IMG/VR virus record: IMGVR_UViG_3300004097_000037
Location: 1 to 28,562 of that record
DNA from: a virus
Strand: one strand, 5' to 3'
Length of the DNA: 28,562 bases
Shown: positions 8,155-15,114 of the stretch, in pieces
How the letters are laid out: every line of letters begins with the position of its first letter
Position numbering within the stretch: the first letter of the stretch is position 1
The notes under the pieces: generated by a model
Databases searched by the model: none
What the model was told of the DNA's origin: nothing
Seen by the model: only the letters and a program-made list of their open reading frames with translations
Made by a program: the position numbers and the translations under genes

Positions 8155-8168
8155 ATAACATATGTTAT
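8155..8168. repeat. 14-bp palindrome at the tube-gene promoter
   Basis: ATAACATATGTTAT is a perfect palindrome that overlaps the late promoter box by three bases and covers the expected transcription start of the tail tube gene. Confidence 0.7.
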
Positions 8169-8173
8169 TTATA
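8166..8173 (-). promoter_or_regulatory. T4-type late promoter for the tail tube gene
   Basis: Exact TATAAATA on the minus strand, 35 bases upstream of the tube ATG, between a terminator and the gene. Confidence 0.75.
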
Positions 8174-8197
8174 CAATATAAACAATTTTGTCTAATT

Positions 8198-8226
8198 AAA
8201 AAAAAAAGAGCCATAAGGCTCTTTTT
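8198..8226 (-). terminator. Rho-independent terminator after the acidic repeat gene
   Basis: On the minus strand AAAAAGAGCC and GGCTCTTTTT pair as a 10-bp stem (8217-8226 with 8203-8212) around a four-base loop, followed by more T residues. It lies 26 bases past the stop of the acidic repeat gene and before the tube promoter. Confidence 0.85.
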
Positions 8227-8251
8227 ATGATAAGAATTTTTTAAGTTAAAA

Positions 8252-8737
8252 TTATTTAACTTCTTCAGTTTCAGGCTCTTTAACTTCTTCAGTTTCAGGT
8301 TCTTCGGCTTCAGCTTCAGTTTCAGGCTCTTTAACTTCTTCAGTTTCAGGCTCTTCGGCTTCAGTTCCTTCAGCTTCAGTTTCAGGCTCTTTAACTTCTT
8401 CAGTTTCAGGTTCTTCGGCTTCAGTTCCTTCAGCTTCAGTTTCAGGCTCTTTAACTTCTTCAGCGACTTTTTCAACTTTTACAGCTTCAACCACATCTAA
8501 AATATATGTAGCACGATCTGAACCGTGACGATTATTTGTTAAAAGACTAATTTCAAATTCACCTAAAGCCGCGGGTTGAAATTCTAAAACCGCATCAGAC
8601 GAAATAAGTGAACCACACATACGCCATGTGTAATCTAAAGCATCTTTGATTTTCGGATCAAATTTGTTAACTTTACCTACAGTAAATTTTAAACGTTCGG
8701 TTTTGTTTTGGATTATCGGTAAAATGATTTTACGCAT
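8252..8737 (-). CDS. Virion-operon protein with acidic 20-aa tandem repeats
   Basis: A 161-aa protein whose ATG overlaps the end of the preceding gene by eight bases. Residues 1-90 form a compact-looking domain (LKFTVGKVNKFDPKIKDALD, LEFQPAALGEFEISLLTNNR, ATYILDVVEAV) that I do not recognise. From about 94 to the end it is almost only E, P, T, A, K and V in a 20-residue repeat, EVKEPETEAEGTEAEEPETE: two full copies, one lacking GTEA, and a partial copy. The tail should be unstructured and very negative. Position between small terminase and tail tube suggests a structural or assembly role, for example a neck, tail-completion or decoration protein, but none can be claimed. Repeat number may vary between relatives. 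Confidence 0.75.
   Translation of the reverse strand: MRKIILPIIQNKTERLKFTVGKVNKFDPKIKDALDYTWRMCGSLISSDAVLEFQPAALGEFEISLLTNNRHGSDRATYILDVVEAVKVEKVAEEVKEPETEAEGTEAEEPETEEVKEPETEAEGTEAEEPETEEVKEPETEAEAEEPETEEVKEPETEEVK
8261..8463 (-). repeat. 60-bp tandem repeat array inside the acidic gene
   Basis: A 60-base unit encoding 20 residues is present about 3.4 times; one copy has an in-frame 12-base deletion. Copies are nearly identical at the DNA level, which points to recent duplication. Another reading frame over the same bases is open and gives a K/L-rich peptide. Confidence 0.85.
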
Positions 8738-9305
8738 CGTTATCTCTCTTATTTTTGGTTAATGAATTTAATTGTTTTATAATATCTGTTGTATTTATCT
8801 CTTTTTCAGGTCTATCAGAATTATCAACACCGTTAATTTTGTCTTGAGTGTCATTAATTTTATCTAATTGAACTAAAATTGTAGATATTTCTTTGTACGT
8901 TTTAAGGTATAGATCCATATTTACAGCAACACTTTTATTGACATCCGCAAATGCACTAATTAACATTGCTTTATCTGCTAAACTTGTATCTTCATCAAAT
9001 GAAAGTATACTAAGTGTTACATTTGATATAATTCTACGGCCTTCATCAGCATTTGTTTTTAATGTATTTCTAACATACTTAAAATCTTCTACTAACATGT
9101 TTAAGTTTAACGCTTGACTGGGTGAAAGTAAAGACTTATCTTCATCAGTCGACACAACTTCACCAACTAATGATTCCAATTCCTCACTTTCAACATTCAT
9201 ATCGTCTATAACGTCAGCTTTACCTATAAAACTATTCGTGATATTATTCATTTTTTCAGCTAATTTCTCAGCTTTTGTTTTAATAGCTTCAGTTTCTATA
9301 CTCAT
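8730..9305 (-). CDS. 16: Probable small terminase subunit, gp16-like
   Basis: A 191-aa, mostly helical protein. The arrangement fits T4 gp16 (164 aa): an acidic N-terminal part, a central helical hairpin (LVEDFKYVRNTLKTNADEGR followed by a second helix with ADKAMLISAFADVNKSVAVN and MDLYLKTYKEISTIL), and a short C-terminal helix (TTDIIKQLNSL) after a polar linker. Gp16 rings stimulate the gp17 packaging motor and select DNA. The call is by pattern memory, without alignment. The large subunit is not in the window, so the two genes are separated here, unlike in T4. An alternative is another helical neck or assembly protein. Confidence 0.55.
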   Translation of the reverse strand: MSIETEAIKTKAEKLAEKMNNITNSFIGKADVIDDMNVESEELESLVGEVVSTDEDKSLLSPSQALNLNMLVEDFKYVRNTLKTNADEGRRIISNVTLSILSFDEDTSLADKAMLISAFADVNKSVAVNMDLYLKTYKEISTILVQLDKINDTQDKINGVDNSDRPEKEINTTDIIKQLNSLTKNKRDNDA

Positions 9306-9314
9306 AAATTTACC

Positions 9315-10040
9315 TTATGCAACATCTATTGGTGCGGGATCAGACCATTTATTTAATAAGTCTTCTTTTAACTGTTCAAGTTCCGCGGTTGCTTCATTTT
9401 TCATATCTGCGTAATTTATACGACTACCCCCGACTAATGGTGCATCAAATTTACCCGTAGTCGTACCCCATAAAAATTTGACTTTAGACGTACAATATGC
9501 TTTAATATATTCGTGATTGAAAATTAAATCACCTTCGTCATCTGCAATATATTCATACTCGTAATGTAATAGACAAGTATCATTACAATTTTGCATTAAC
9601 TGTAATACCTTTTTATGTGGGTTAAAATTGTAGTTCATATCATCGCCCAAAAATTTATCTAATATGCTTTGTGTAGCAGAAATAGACATAATACTTGGTA
9701 TAATTGAACCACCTACCGATCCAGTGAAATACTGTTCAGACCACAAATCAGGCACAAAATCCATACCAAATTGAGAATTAAAATTCATAAAGCTGTTACC
9801 ACCTCTAGAAATCTTAATGATATTCGTTATCGTATCGGGTAAAAGATATTCGCCCGCACCACCTAATTCTATAAACGCGACCGCCTCCAAATCGCCATAA
9901 GCAAATTCTGTGAAATGTTGGATCGCATCGTCGATAATTTGTTTAATGGTATCTTCATCAACTTCAATCCTAACCAATGGAAATCCCAATTGACGTTTGA
10001 TGTAATCGACCAACTTATCTTTAGTGTTAATTCTTGCCAT
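9315..10040 (-). CDS. 13: Neck / head-completion protein, gp13-like
   Basis: A 241-aa protein with AGAGGT upstream of its ATG. The N-terminus (LVDYIKRQLGFPLVRIEVDE, then a helix QIIDDAIQHFTEFAYGDLE) is the pattern found in T4-superfamily gp13-type neck proteins: a helix, an LG-P-V-ximEV turn, then a long D/E-rich helix ending in aromatic residues. Then comes the beta-rich middle (FIELGGAGEYLLPDTITNII), and a C-terminal helix beginning YIKAYCTSKVKFLWG and ending ELEQLKEDLLNKW. In T4, gp13 and gp14 close the filled head and receive the tail. Gp14 would be the main alternative. T4 gp13 is about 309 aa, so this version is shorter. Adjacent probable small terminase supports a head/neck role. Confidence 0.6.
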   Translation of the reverse strand: MARINTKDKLVDYIKRQLGFPLVRIEVDEDTIKQIIDDAIQHFTEFAYGDLEAVAFIELGGAGEYLLPDTITNIIKISRGGNSFMNFNSQFGMDFVPDLWSEQYFTGSVGGSIIPSIMSISATQSILDKFLGDDMNYNFNPHKKVLQLMQNCNDTCLLHYEYEYIADDEGDLIFNHEYIKAYCTSKVKFLWGTTTGKFDAPLVGGSRINYADMKNEATAELEQLKEDLLNKWSDPAPIDVA

Positions 10041-10052
10041 GTTCTTGACCTC

Positions 10053-12191
10053 TTATACTATATCTGAAAATAAATTTAAAACTCGGTCTGTACCTGAAAC
10101 ATCGTTATTAGAAGTCGCCTGATTTACGTTAGATACAGATAACGATTGAATTTGATTAGCAATTAAGTTAGTTTTGCCGATCTCGGTTTGTACATATTCG
10201 TTAGATATTGTATTTATAACATCAACTTTTTTATTTTTATTTGGAACCGCTTCAACTTGTTCATTAGGTTGCTTATCCGTTTTAGATGTGTTACCATCAT
10301 ATTCGGGATTATTAGCCTTTTTACTTTGCTCAATGAATTCTTGATTCATTTGCTCTAATGATTCATACTCCTTAATAGGCGTATAATTGTCTGGTTTAGA
10401 CGGCTTAACATCGTTATTCATTTGCTCTAATGATTCATACTTTTTAATGGTATTATCCACACCCATTGTATTATCGACATTTGTTTCATTATTTTCGTTA
10501 TGTAAATTAAATGCCTCTTGTATAGTGATACGTTTACCATCTTTATCTAGAACATACTGTACTTCTTTTTCAGAATTATCAGAGCTAGGCAATGGTGTAC
10601 CAGATTTATATTTAATTGCATCTTTAGCAAATGTTTTAAAGTAATTATTTGCTTTAATAGAAACTTTACTAAACGTATCTTTAACATCATTCAATTTGTC
10701 TGGATTTTCATCAAAAAATTTGATAGCATTATCACGCATCAATTTATTTTCGTTCTGTTCTTTAAGTTTTCTATTTTTGATTTTATCTTTCAATATCGAT
10801 ACCATCATTTTAGTATCATCACCAGAAAAATCATCTATTGCAATTACTTCACTCATTTGTTCTTCAGAGAGTGCTTTAAATTTTGTAAAATCAACATCAC
10901 TATTAAACACGGTGTTTTTAGTGATCACGTTCATGTTTTCGTAACGTTTAATGATAGTACTACGTTCACCACCAATAAAGTTGTTAATATTTTTAGTAAG
11001 TGAATCACTACCAATACCCAACGTTAATACTGAACTTAATGCTGACGCGGCTTTGTTTTGTGTAGTTACTTCATCTTCGTCAATACCTAAACTTTCACCC
11101 GCTTTTTGCCAACCGTTCGACGCATCCATTGCAGTCAATCCCGCAGTAACTACCCATCCCGCAATTGGTATTGCCATAGCCGCACCACGTGCCGCAGTTT
11201 TCAAAGCTACTGTTGATGCAATTTTAGCCGCTATTTTTTCACCACTCTTTTTAACTAATCCGCTTGCCATTTTACTAGTGGCTGTTACCGCGGCTTTAGC
11301 AACTTTAGCCCCTTTACTGGTTAATGATGATAGTGTTTTTAAAATGGTTTTTGCATGAGGCATTAATGTCTTTATAAAAGAAAACATACTTTTAAGACTT
11401 CTAAGCCCAACTTTACCAAGATATTTTAAAGTCGATACGGCACCTTTTGTTACCATTTTAGATAGGTATTTAACGGTTTTAAGTAACGCTCTAGTCGGTG
11501 AAAATTTTAATATTCTACCGAAAATCTTTTTCGCTAAAAAGCCCATAAATGAACCTGCTAACAGACTTTTTAACAGACCGCCTTTATTTTCATCCTTGTC
11601 TTTATCTTTATCTTTATCCTTGTCATCATCTTCATTTTGTGGTGAAGTTGTTGGGTTAGATGTATCTTGATTATCACTAGGTACAGGCAAATTAATACTT
11701 GTGTCTTGATCATCATGATTACTTTGATACATGCGAGTTAATACATCTAGAATTTTTGTATTAGTATTCAATATACCTGTTAATTTTGGCAAATCTTGAT
11801 CACGATTTTCTGTTACTTGTGCGATCGCTTTACTATCAACATCACTGATATTATTTTGAACTAATTCGATTTCTCTAGATTGTACCTCAATTTGAGTTTG
11901 TACAACTTCACTACTACTTTTAGATGATTTAACTTCTTTTTCGGTAGCTTTAACTTTATCAAGTTTTTGAGTATTTTCAAGTTGTTTTTGGCTATCAAGT
12001 TTTGCACGTTGATTGGCTATTTTACGTTCTTCTAAAGTCTCACGAATTTTTTCTGAACGGGCACTAGTCGATGGTGTATCAACTTCAGTGACTTGTCGAC
12101 CTCTAGCACGTTTAGGTGCAGAACTCAATGATTTTCTACCGCTACTTTTAGCTTTAGTGTTTTGTTTAATCTTTGCTTTACGGTTAGCCAT
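10053..12191 (-). CDS. Probable tail tape measure protein (gp29-like role)
   Basis: A 712-aa protein, the longest in the window, with AGAGGA before its ATG. The N-terminus is basic (to about 35), followed by K/Q/E-rich helical segments to 130 and a D/K run at 188-200. Hydrophobic and amphipathic stretches follow: LLKSLLAGSFMGFLAKKIF (206-224), repeated KYL/GLRSL helices, and an AARGAAMAIPIAGWVVTAGL membrane-like segment at 333-352. This build is usual for tape measures, which set tail length and may cross the inner membrane. Position supports it: two gp26-like proteins lie just upstream, where tape-measure chaperones sit in many tailed phages. The C-terminal third is polar, with a duplicated ESLEQMN motif. 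A different hub or ejected protein cannot be excluded. Confidence 0.55.
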   Translation of the reverse strand: MANRKAKIKQNTKAKSSGRKSLSSAPKRARGRQVTEVDTPSTSARSEKIRETLEERKIANQRAKLDSQKQLENTQKLDKVKATEKEVKSSKSSSEVVQTQIEVQSREIELVQNNISDVDSKAIAQVTENRDQDLPKLTGILNTNTKILDVLTRMYQSNHDDQDTSINLPVPSDNQDTSNPTTSPQNEDDDKDKDKDKDKDENKGGLLKSLLAGSFMGFLAKKIFGRILKFSPTRALLKTVKYLSKMVTKGAVSTLKYLGKVGLRSLKSMFSFIKTLMPHAKTILKTLSSLTSKGAKVAKAAVTATSKMASGLVKKSGEKIAAKIASTVALKTAARGAAMAIPIAGWVVTAGLTAMDASNGWQKAGESLGIDEDEVTTQNKAASALSSVLTLGIGSDSLTKNINNFIGGERSTIIKRYENMNVITKNTVFNSDVDFTKFKALSEEQMSEVIAIDDFSGDDTKMMVSILKDKIKNRKLKEQNENKLMRDNAIKFFDENPDKLNDVKDTFSKVSIKANNYFKTFAKDAIKYKSGTPLPSSDNSEKEVQYVLDKDGKRITIQEAFNLHNENNETNVDNTMGVDNTIKKYESLEQMNNDVKPSKPDNYTPIKEYESLEQMNQEFIEQSKKANNPEYDGNTSKTDKQPNEQVEAVPNKNKKVDVINTISNEYVQTEIGKTNLIANQIQSLSVSNVNQATSNNDVSGTDRVLNLFSDIV
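10344..10441 (-). repeat. 26-bp direct repeat pair, 72-bp period
   Basis: Two identical 26-base copies (10344-10369 and 10416-10441) inside the probable tape measure gene encode the repeated YESLEQMN motif. The 72-base spacing equals 24 codons, suggesting an in-frame duplication. Confidence 0.8.
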
Positions 12192-12201
12192 TACAAATCC
12201 T

Positions 12202-12963
12202 CTATTGACCCGATGTCTCTTTTCTGGTATTGTTTAACATACCGACAAATATAGTACGTTCAAACGGTATTAATGTATCTATATCTTGCTTACTATATTT
12301 TCCGAAATAAATCAAATCAGAATATGTTTTGTATATAGATTGGATCGTGTCTTCACTCATATTCTCAACAATAAAATTATCACTAAGATTGATAGGAACA
12401 TGATTACCACATTGACAATATCCGATTATATTAGACTTAAACTTAATCGTTTTAGTCTCAATTTCGTCATAAATATCTTCAAATTCTATAGCATCCATAT
12501 TATCTATAATATCAGTCGAAACTTTCGAACCGTCATGAATTCGTAAATAATCTTCTATATCGATTGATTTATCTGTTAAATCATTGTATTGTTCTACTAT
12601 AGAAAAATTAGGATATTTTTTAGGTTTATGGTCAACATTGATTTTATTTGTGAAAAAATCATCGACCTTAGCTAATGTATTATTTACAGCATGACATTTA
12701 TTGCACGTGAAATTGAAACTAATATCATCACCTAGTGACAATTCTCGACATTTTAATAAAATTATACGTTTTTCGTATCGTGTGAAATTGGCTATAGTTT
12801 CTTTATCATAGCCAATTATCAATAACGCCTCATCTAAAATATCAAAATTCACGTGTTCGACATCCTGCATCAACATAACAAGTATTGCTTTTTCTTGTTT
12901 AGTTGTATACTGTGACACTTCAATTTCTTTAAAGCCATATATCGAACCGTATTTAAATTTCAT
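12202..12963 (-). CDS. gp26-like baseplate hub/assembly protein, second copy, zinc-binding
   Basis: A 253-aa protein whose ATG directly follows the stop of the first gp26-like gene; no strong ribosome site is seen, so translational coupling is likely. It shares that gene's layout: an N-terminal helical part (QEKAILVMLMQDVEHVNFD, YEKRIILLKCRELSLGDDIS), a Cys pair in TCNKC (87 and 90), an acidic helical centre, then a second Cys pair, here CQC (183 and 185), and a C-terminal helix. The four Cys could bind one zinc ion. T4 gp26 and gp51 are hub-assembly proteins, and Pfam T4_baseplate proteins of marine phages have similar Cys pairs. It may chaperone the tape measure encoded next. Family call is moderate. 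Confidence 0.55.
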   Translation of the reverse strand: MKFKYGSIYGFKEIEVSQYTTKQEKAILVMLMQDVEHVNFDILDEALLIIGYDKETIANFTRYEKRIILLKCRELSLGDDISFNFTCNKCHAVNNTLAKVDDFFTNKINVDHKPKKYPNFSIVEQYNDLTDKSIDIEDYLRIHDGSKVSTDIIDNMDAIEFEDIYDEIETKTIKFKSNIIGYCQCGNHVPINLSDNFIVENMSEDTIQSIYKTYSDLIYFGKYSKQDIDTLIPFERTIFVGMLNNTRKETSGQ

Positions 12964-13698
12964 TTATTCAGACCATGATTCTGGGAAAAACGCGGGAATA
13001 TCATCGACAACAACGTTCTCAACATGACCACAATTTGTACAAACAACACCGATAACGTTATCCAATTTGAAACGTTGTTTTTCCCATTGAGTAATAATAT
13101 CTTCAAAAAGATTGACATCAACACTATTAAATAGGCTGAATTTTTCTTCTGAAGTGTAAACGTGATCATTAATACTTTGTACGTGCTGTACTAAGTCAAC
13201 GAATAATGCTTCAAATTCTGATTCAGCTTTTGCCAAATAATCGTCATATACGTCTTGAGATTTAATGCGCCCCATTTTAAAACGTAATTTACCTTTACCA
13301 CTTTCTACGATAATTGTACTAAAGTTTTCACAGTCGGCTTTAACCGCTGTATTCAAATCTAGTTCAAACGTGAAAGTTTTTTCACATTTAGCACAATCTA
13401 ATGCCATTTCAACTTTATGACTAATACTTTTATTACGAATAGTTACAAGTAAAAATTGATATTCGTCTGGTGTTATTGGTGGTGCACCCTCTAAACAATC
13501 AATAACTAAACTTTGTCTGATACCCTTAACGATTTTTTCTTTTTCTTCAATAGAGTCGACTAATTCAATTTTAGCGGTGTACGCAAGATATTTCTTTTTA
13601 TCTTTAATTTTCCACGAACGATATTTGAAAACTTTATCACGAATACTTACTTCGTATGGGAATTCTTTTTGAATTAATTCATCTGTTTTGTTAGTCAT
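12964..13698 (-). CDS. 26: gp26-like baseplate hub protein (T4_baseplate family), zinc-ribbon type
   Basis: A 244-aa protein with GAGGA upstream. The N-terminal part (FPYEVSIRDKVFKYRSWKIK, then KKKYLAYTAKIE) and the helical centre with EYQFLLVTIRNKSIS are typical of the T4_baseplate (gp26) family. Cys pairs at DCAKC (102, 105) and CTNCG (220, 223) likely bind zinc. In T4, gp26 takes part in building the central hub of the baseplate; its presence in the mature particle is unclear. It is followed without gap by a second protein of the same layout, then by the probable tape measure, so the two may act as a hub or tape-measure chaperone pair. Which of the pair corresponds to gp26 and which to gp51 is not resolved. 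Confidence 0.6.
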   Translation of the reverse strand: MTNKTDELIQKEFPYEVSIRDKVFKYRSWKIKDKKKYLAYTAKIELVDSIEEKEKIVKGIRQSLVIDCLEGAPPITPDEYQFLLVTIRNKSISHKVEMALDCAKCEKTFTFELDLNTAVKADCENFSTIIVESGKGKLRFKMGRIKSQDVYDDYLAKAESEFEALFVDLVQHVQSINDHVYTSEEKFSLFNSVDVNLFEDIITQWEKQRFKLDNVIGVVCTNCGHVENVVVDDIPAFFPESWSE

Positions 13699-13712
13699 TA
13701 TGTGTCCTCAAC

Positions 13713-14237
13713 CTATTTTTTTATTACAGGTGACATTGATTTAAATTTTACGGTAAACTCAGAAACTTGAGCCTCATTATTATTATTTATATCGAGATTA
13801 GAAATGCCCTCAATAAAACAATCGTTTAACGTCATCAATTCAGTATTAACTTCACCTTCATAATCGGCCTCTTTAATGATGTTAATTATTGAGCAAGCAT
13901 CATCAAAATACCAACCCGCTTGAGATCTATATGCTGTTAAAAATTTTCTGTACAAGTACATCATATCATAATCTCGAAATGTTATTGAGAATCGATATAA
14001 TTCGTCTTTACCGTTATGAATCCTGTATTGCCCGCCTATATAAACTTCGATAGGTGAATTACTAAAATCAGGCGTGTTTATAGATACGATATGTTGATTA
14101 ATATCCCTACCCTCTACGTCATCAACCCAACCTATCAATTTACCCATTTCTGAAGAAAATGATATTTGTACTTGGTACGTATTCGACATAGACCATTTTT
14201 TATTTATAATTGCCGAAATATCTGTTGAAAAAGCCAT
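13713..14237 (-). CDS. Tail tube-fold protein, minus-strand paralogue
   Basis: A 174-aa protein with AAAGGT upstream and half of a two-way late promoter 28 bases before the ATG. It shows the tube-fold layout: an N-terminal strand (NTYQVQISFSSEMG), SINTPDFSNSPIEVYIGG, LYRFSITFRDYDMMYLYRKF, and the C-terminal pattern LNDCFIEGISNLDI followed by SEFTVKF. These match, segment by segment, the gp19-like gene and the two plus-strand tube-fold genes. It heads the main late operon, just before the gp26-like pair, so it may be a special tube ring near the hub or the tail end (tube initiator or terminator) rather than the bulk tube. Its exact role cannot be read from sequence. Confidence 0.6.
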   Translation of the reverse strand: MAFSTDISAIINKKWSMSNTYQVQISFSSEMGKLIGWVDDVEGRDINQHIVSINTPDFSNSPIEVYIGGQYRIHNGKDELYRFSITFRDYDMMYLYRKFLTAYRSQAGWYFDDACSIINIIKEADYEGEVNTELMTLNDCFIEGISNLDINNNNEAQVSEFTVKFKSMSPVIKK

Positions 14238-14265
14238 AATTTTACCTTTATTGATTATCTTTCTT

Positions 14266-14273
14266 TATTTATA
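14266..14273 (-). promoter_or_regulatory. T4-type late promoter, leftward half of a two-way promoter
   Basis: Exact TATAAATA on the minus strand, 28 bases before the ATG at 14237. It is the left part of the palindrome TATTTATAAATA (14266-14277) and shares four bases with the rightward promoter. It probably opens the long leftward virion operon. Confidence 0.8.
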
Positions 14274-14277
14274 AATA
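14270..14277 (+). promoter_or_regulatory. T4-type late promoter, rightward half of a two-way promoter
   Basis: Exact TATAAATA on the plus strand, continued as ATAC like the T4 consensus, 19 bases before the ATG at 14297. It overlaps the leftward box by four bases, so one palindrome serves both directions. Confidence 0.8.
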
Positions 14278-14296
14278 ATACATTTAAGGAATAATC

Positions 14297-15103
14297 ATGA
14301 GTTCAAATATACAGAATCTATTAGAGAAAAATTTAGGTGACGGTGGTAGAAGTACCAAATTTGATGCTATTTTTCAATTTACTTCTCAAAATCAGCCAGA
14401 TTCGGAATTTGTCGCGTCTTCAGTTAAAACTACGTCATTTCCGGGAAAGTCACATACCCCTATACACATAAAAATGGGCGGTCGACCTGTACCCGTTCGT
14501 GGTCATGTAAAGTATAGTCAAGAATGGTCGTGTACTTTTTACTTAACAGATAACCACGAATTGAAGAATGTATTCGAGTTGTGGCTTGAAGCACTTGATG
14601 AAAAACATCACTATAATGATAGTGTAGATGGTATGGACGCATTAATACAGCAACATAAATCTTATGGTTTTTATAGAGATATTAGTGTATACCAATTAAG
14701 TTTTGATGAGACTGAACAAATGTCAAAATATGAAATGCACAATGCTTTTCCTATTCGTATTTCGGAAGTTGATGTATCTTATGAGGGAACATCTAAAGTT
14801 TTAGAATTCACGGTAACTTTTGCGTTTACACATTATACGCATTCAGTAACTTCAGCGGATTCAGGTAATTTTTTAGATGGTATTATATCTAAGATACAAA
14901 GTAGTGTTAGTTCGACTATATCGAGTAATTTGACAGAATTCGCTAATCAACTTATATCAGGTGAAACGGTCGGTGATGTATCTAATATTTTTGCTAATGT
15001 AACGGGGTTATCTTCAGATACATCAACTTACAGTAAAATGTTTGATATGTTTAATACTGGTGGTGTGAATTCTGACAATATGCCTAATTCACTTAATAAA
15101 TAA
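14297..15103 (+). CDS. Tail tube-fold virion protein, plus-strand copy 1
   Basis: A 268-aa protein with TAAGGA upstream. Residues 20-195 follow the tube fold: STKFDAIFQFTSQNQ, TTSFPGKSHTPIHIKMGGRP, QEWSCTFYLTDNHELKNVFE with LWLEALDE, and then YEMHNAFPIRISEVDVSYEG with VLEFTVTFAFTHY. About 70 extra residues follow that are rich in S, T, N and G (for example SSVSSTISSNLTEFANQLIS) and carry no clear motif. It is larger than T4 gp19 (163 aa) and than the main tube gene here. It could be a minor tube ring, a tube-baseplate adapter or a decorated tube variant. Ten bases separate it from the next tube-fold gene, so the pair is cotranscribed. Confidence 0.65.
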   Translation: MSSNIQNLLEKNLGDGGRSTKFDAIFQFTSQNQPDSEFVASSVKTTSFPGKSHTPIHIKMGGRPVPVRGHVKYSQEWSCTFYLTDNHELKNVFELWLEALDEKHHYNDSVDGMDALIQQHKSYGFYRDISVYQLSFDETEQMSKYEMHNAFPIRISEVDVSYEGTSKVLEFTVTFAFTHYTHSVTSADSGNFLDGIISKIQSSVSSTISSNLTEFANQLISGETVGDVSNIFANVTGLSSDTSTYSKMFDMFNTGGVNSDNMPNSLNK

Positions 15104-15114
15104 GGTAGTAAAAT

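Noticed and set aside
8261-8463. CRISPR-like repeat array
   Set aside because: The repeats are contiguous, in frame and coding, with no spacers.
8131-8475. Upstream K/L-rich extension of the tail tube reading frame
   Set aside because: It lies over the acidic repeat gene in another frame, crosses a terminator and a late promoter, and the ATG at 8130 has a good ribosome site.
10211-10218. Minus-strand TATAAATA inside the tape measure gene
   Set aside because: About 170 bases before the neck gene and inside coding sequence; AT-rich DNA gives chance matches. Similar internal boxes at 2409-2416, 13784-13791, 14201-14208 and 23783-23790 were also set aside, though 13784-13791 could serve the gp26-like gene.
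10951-11358. 135-codon plus-strand open frame
   Set aside because: It is antisense to the Ala-rich centre of the probable tape measure gene; no ribosome site or family likeness.
12960-13169. 69-codon minus-strand frame inside the gp26-like gene
   Set aside because: It overlaps a well-supported gene in another frame and lacks a ribosome site.
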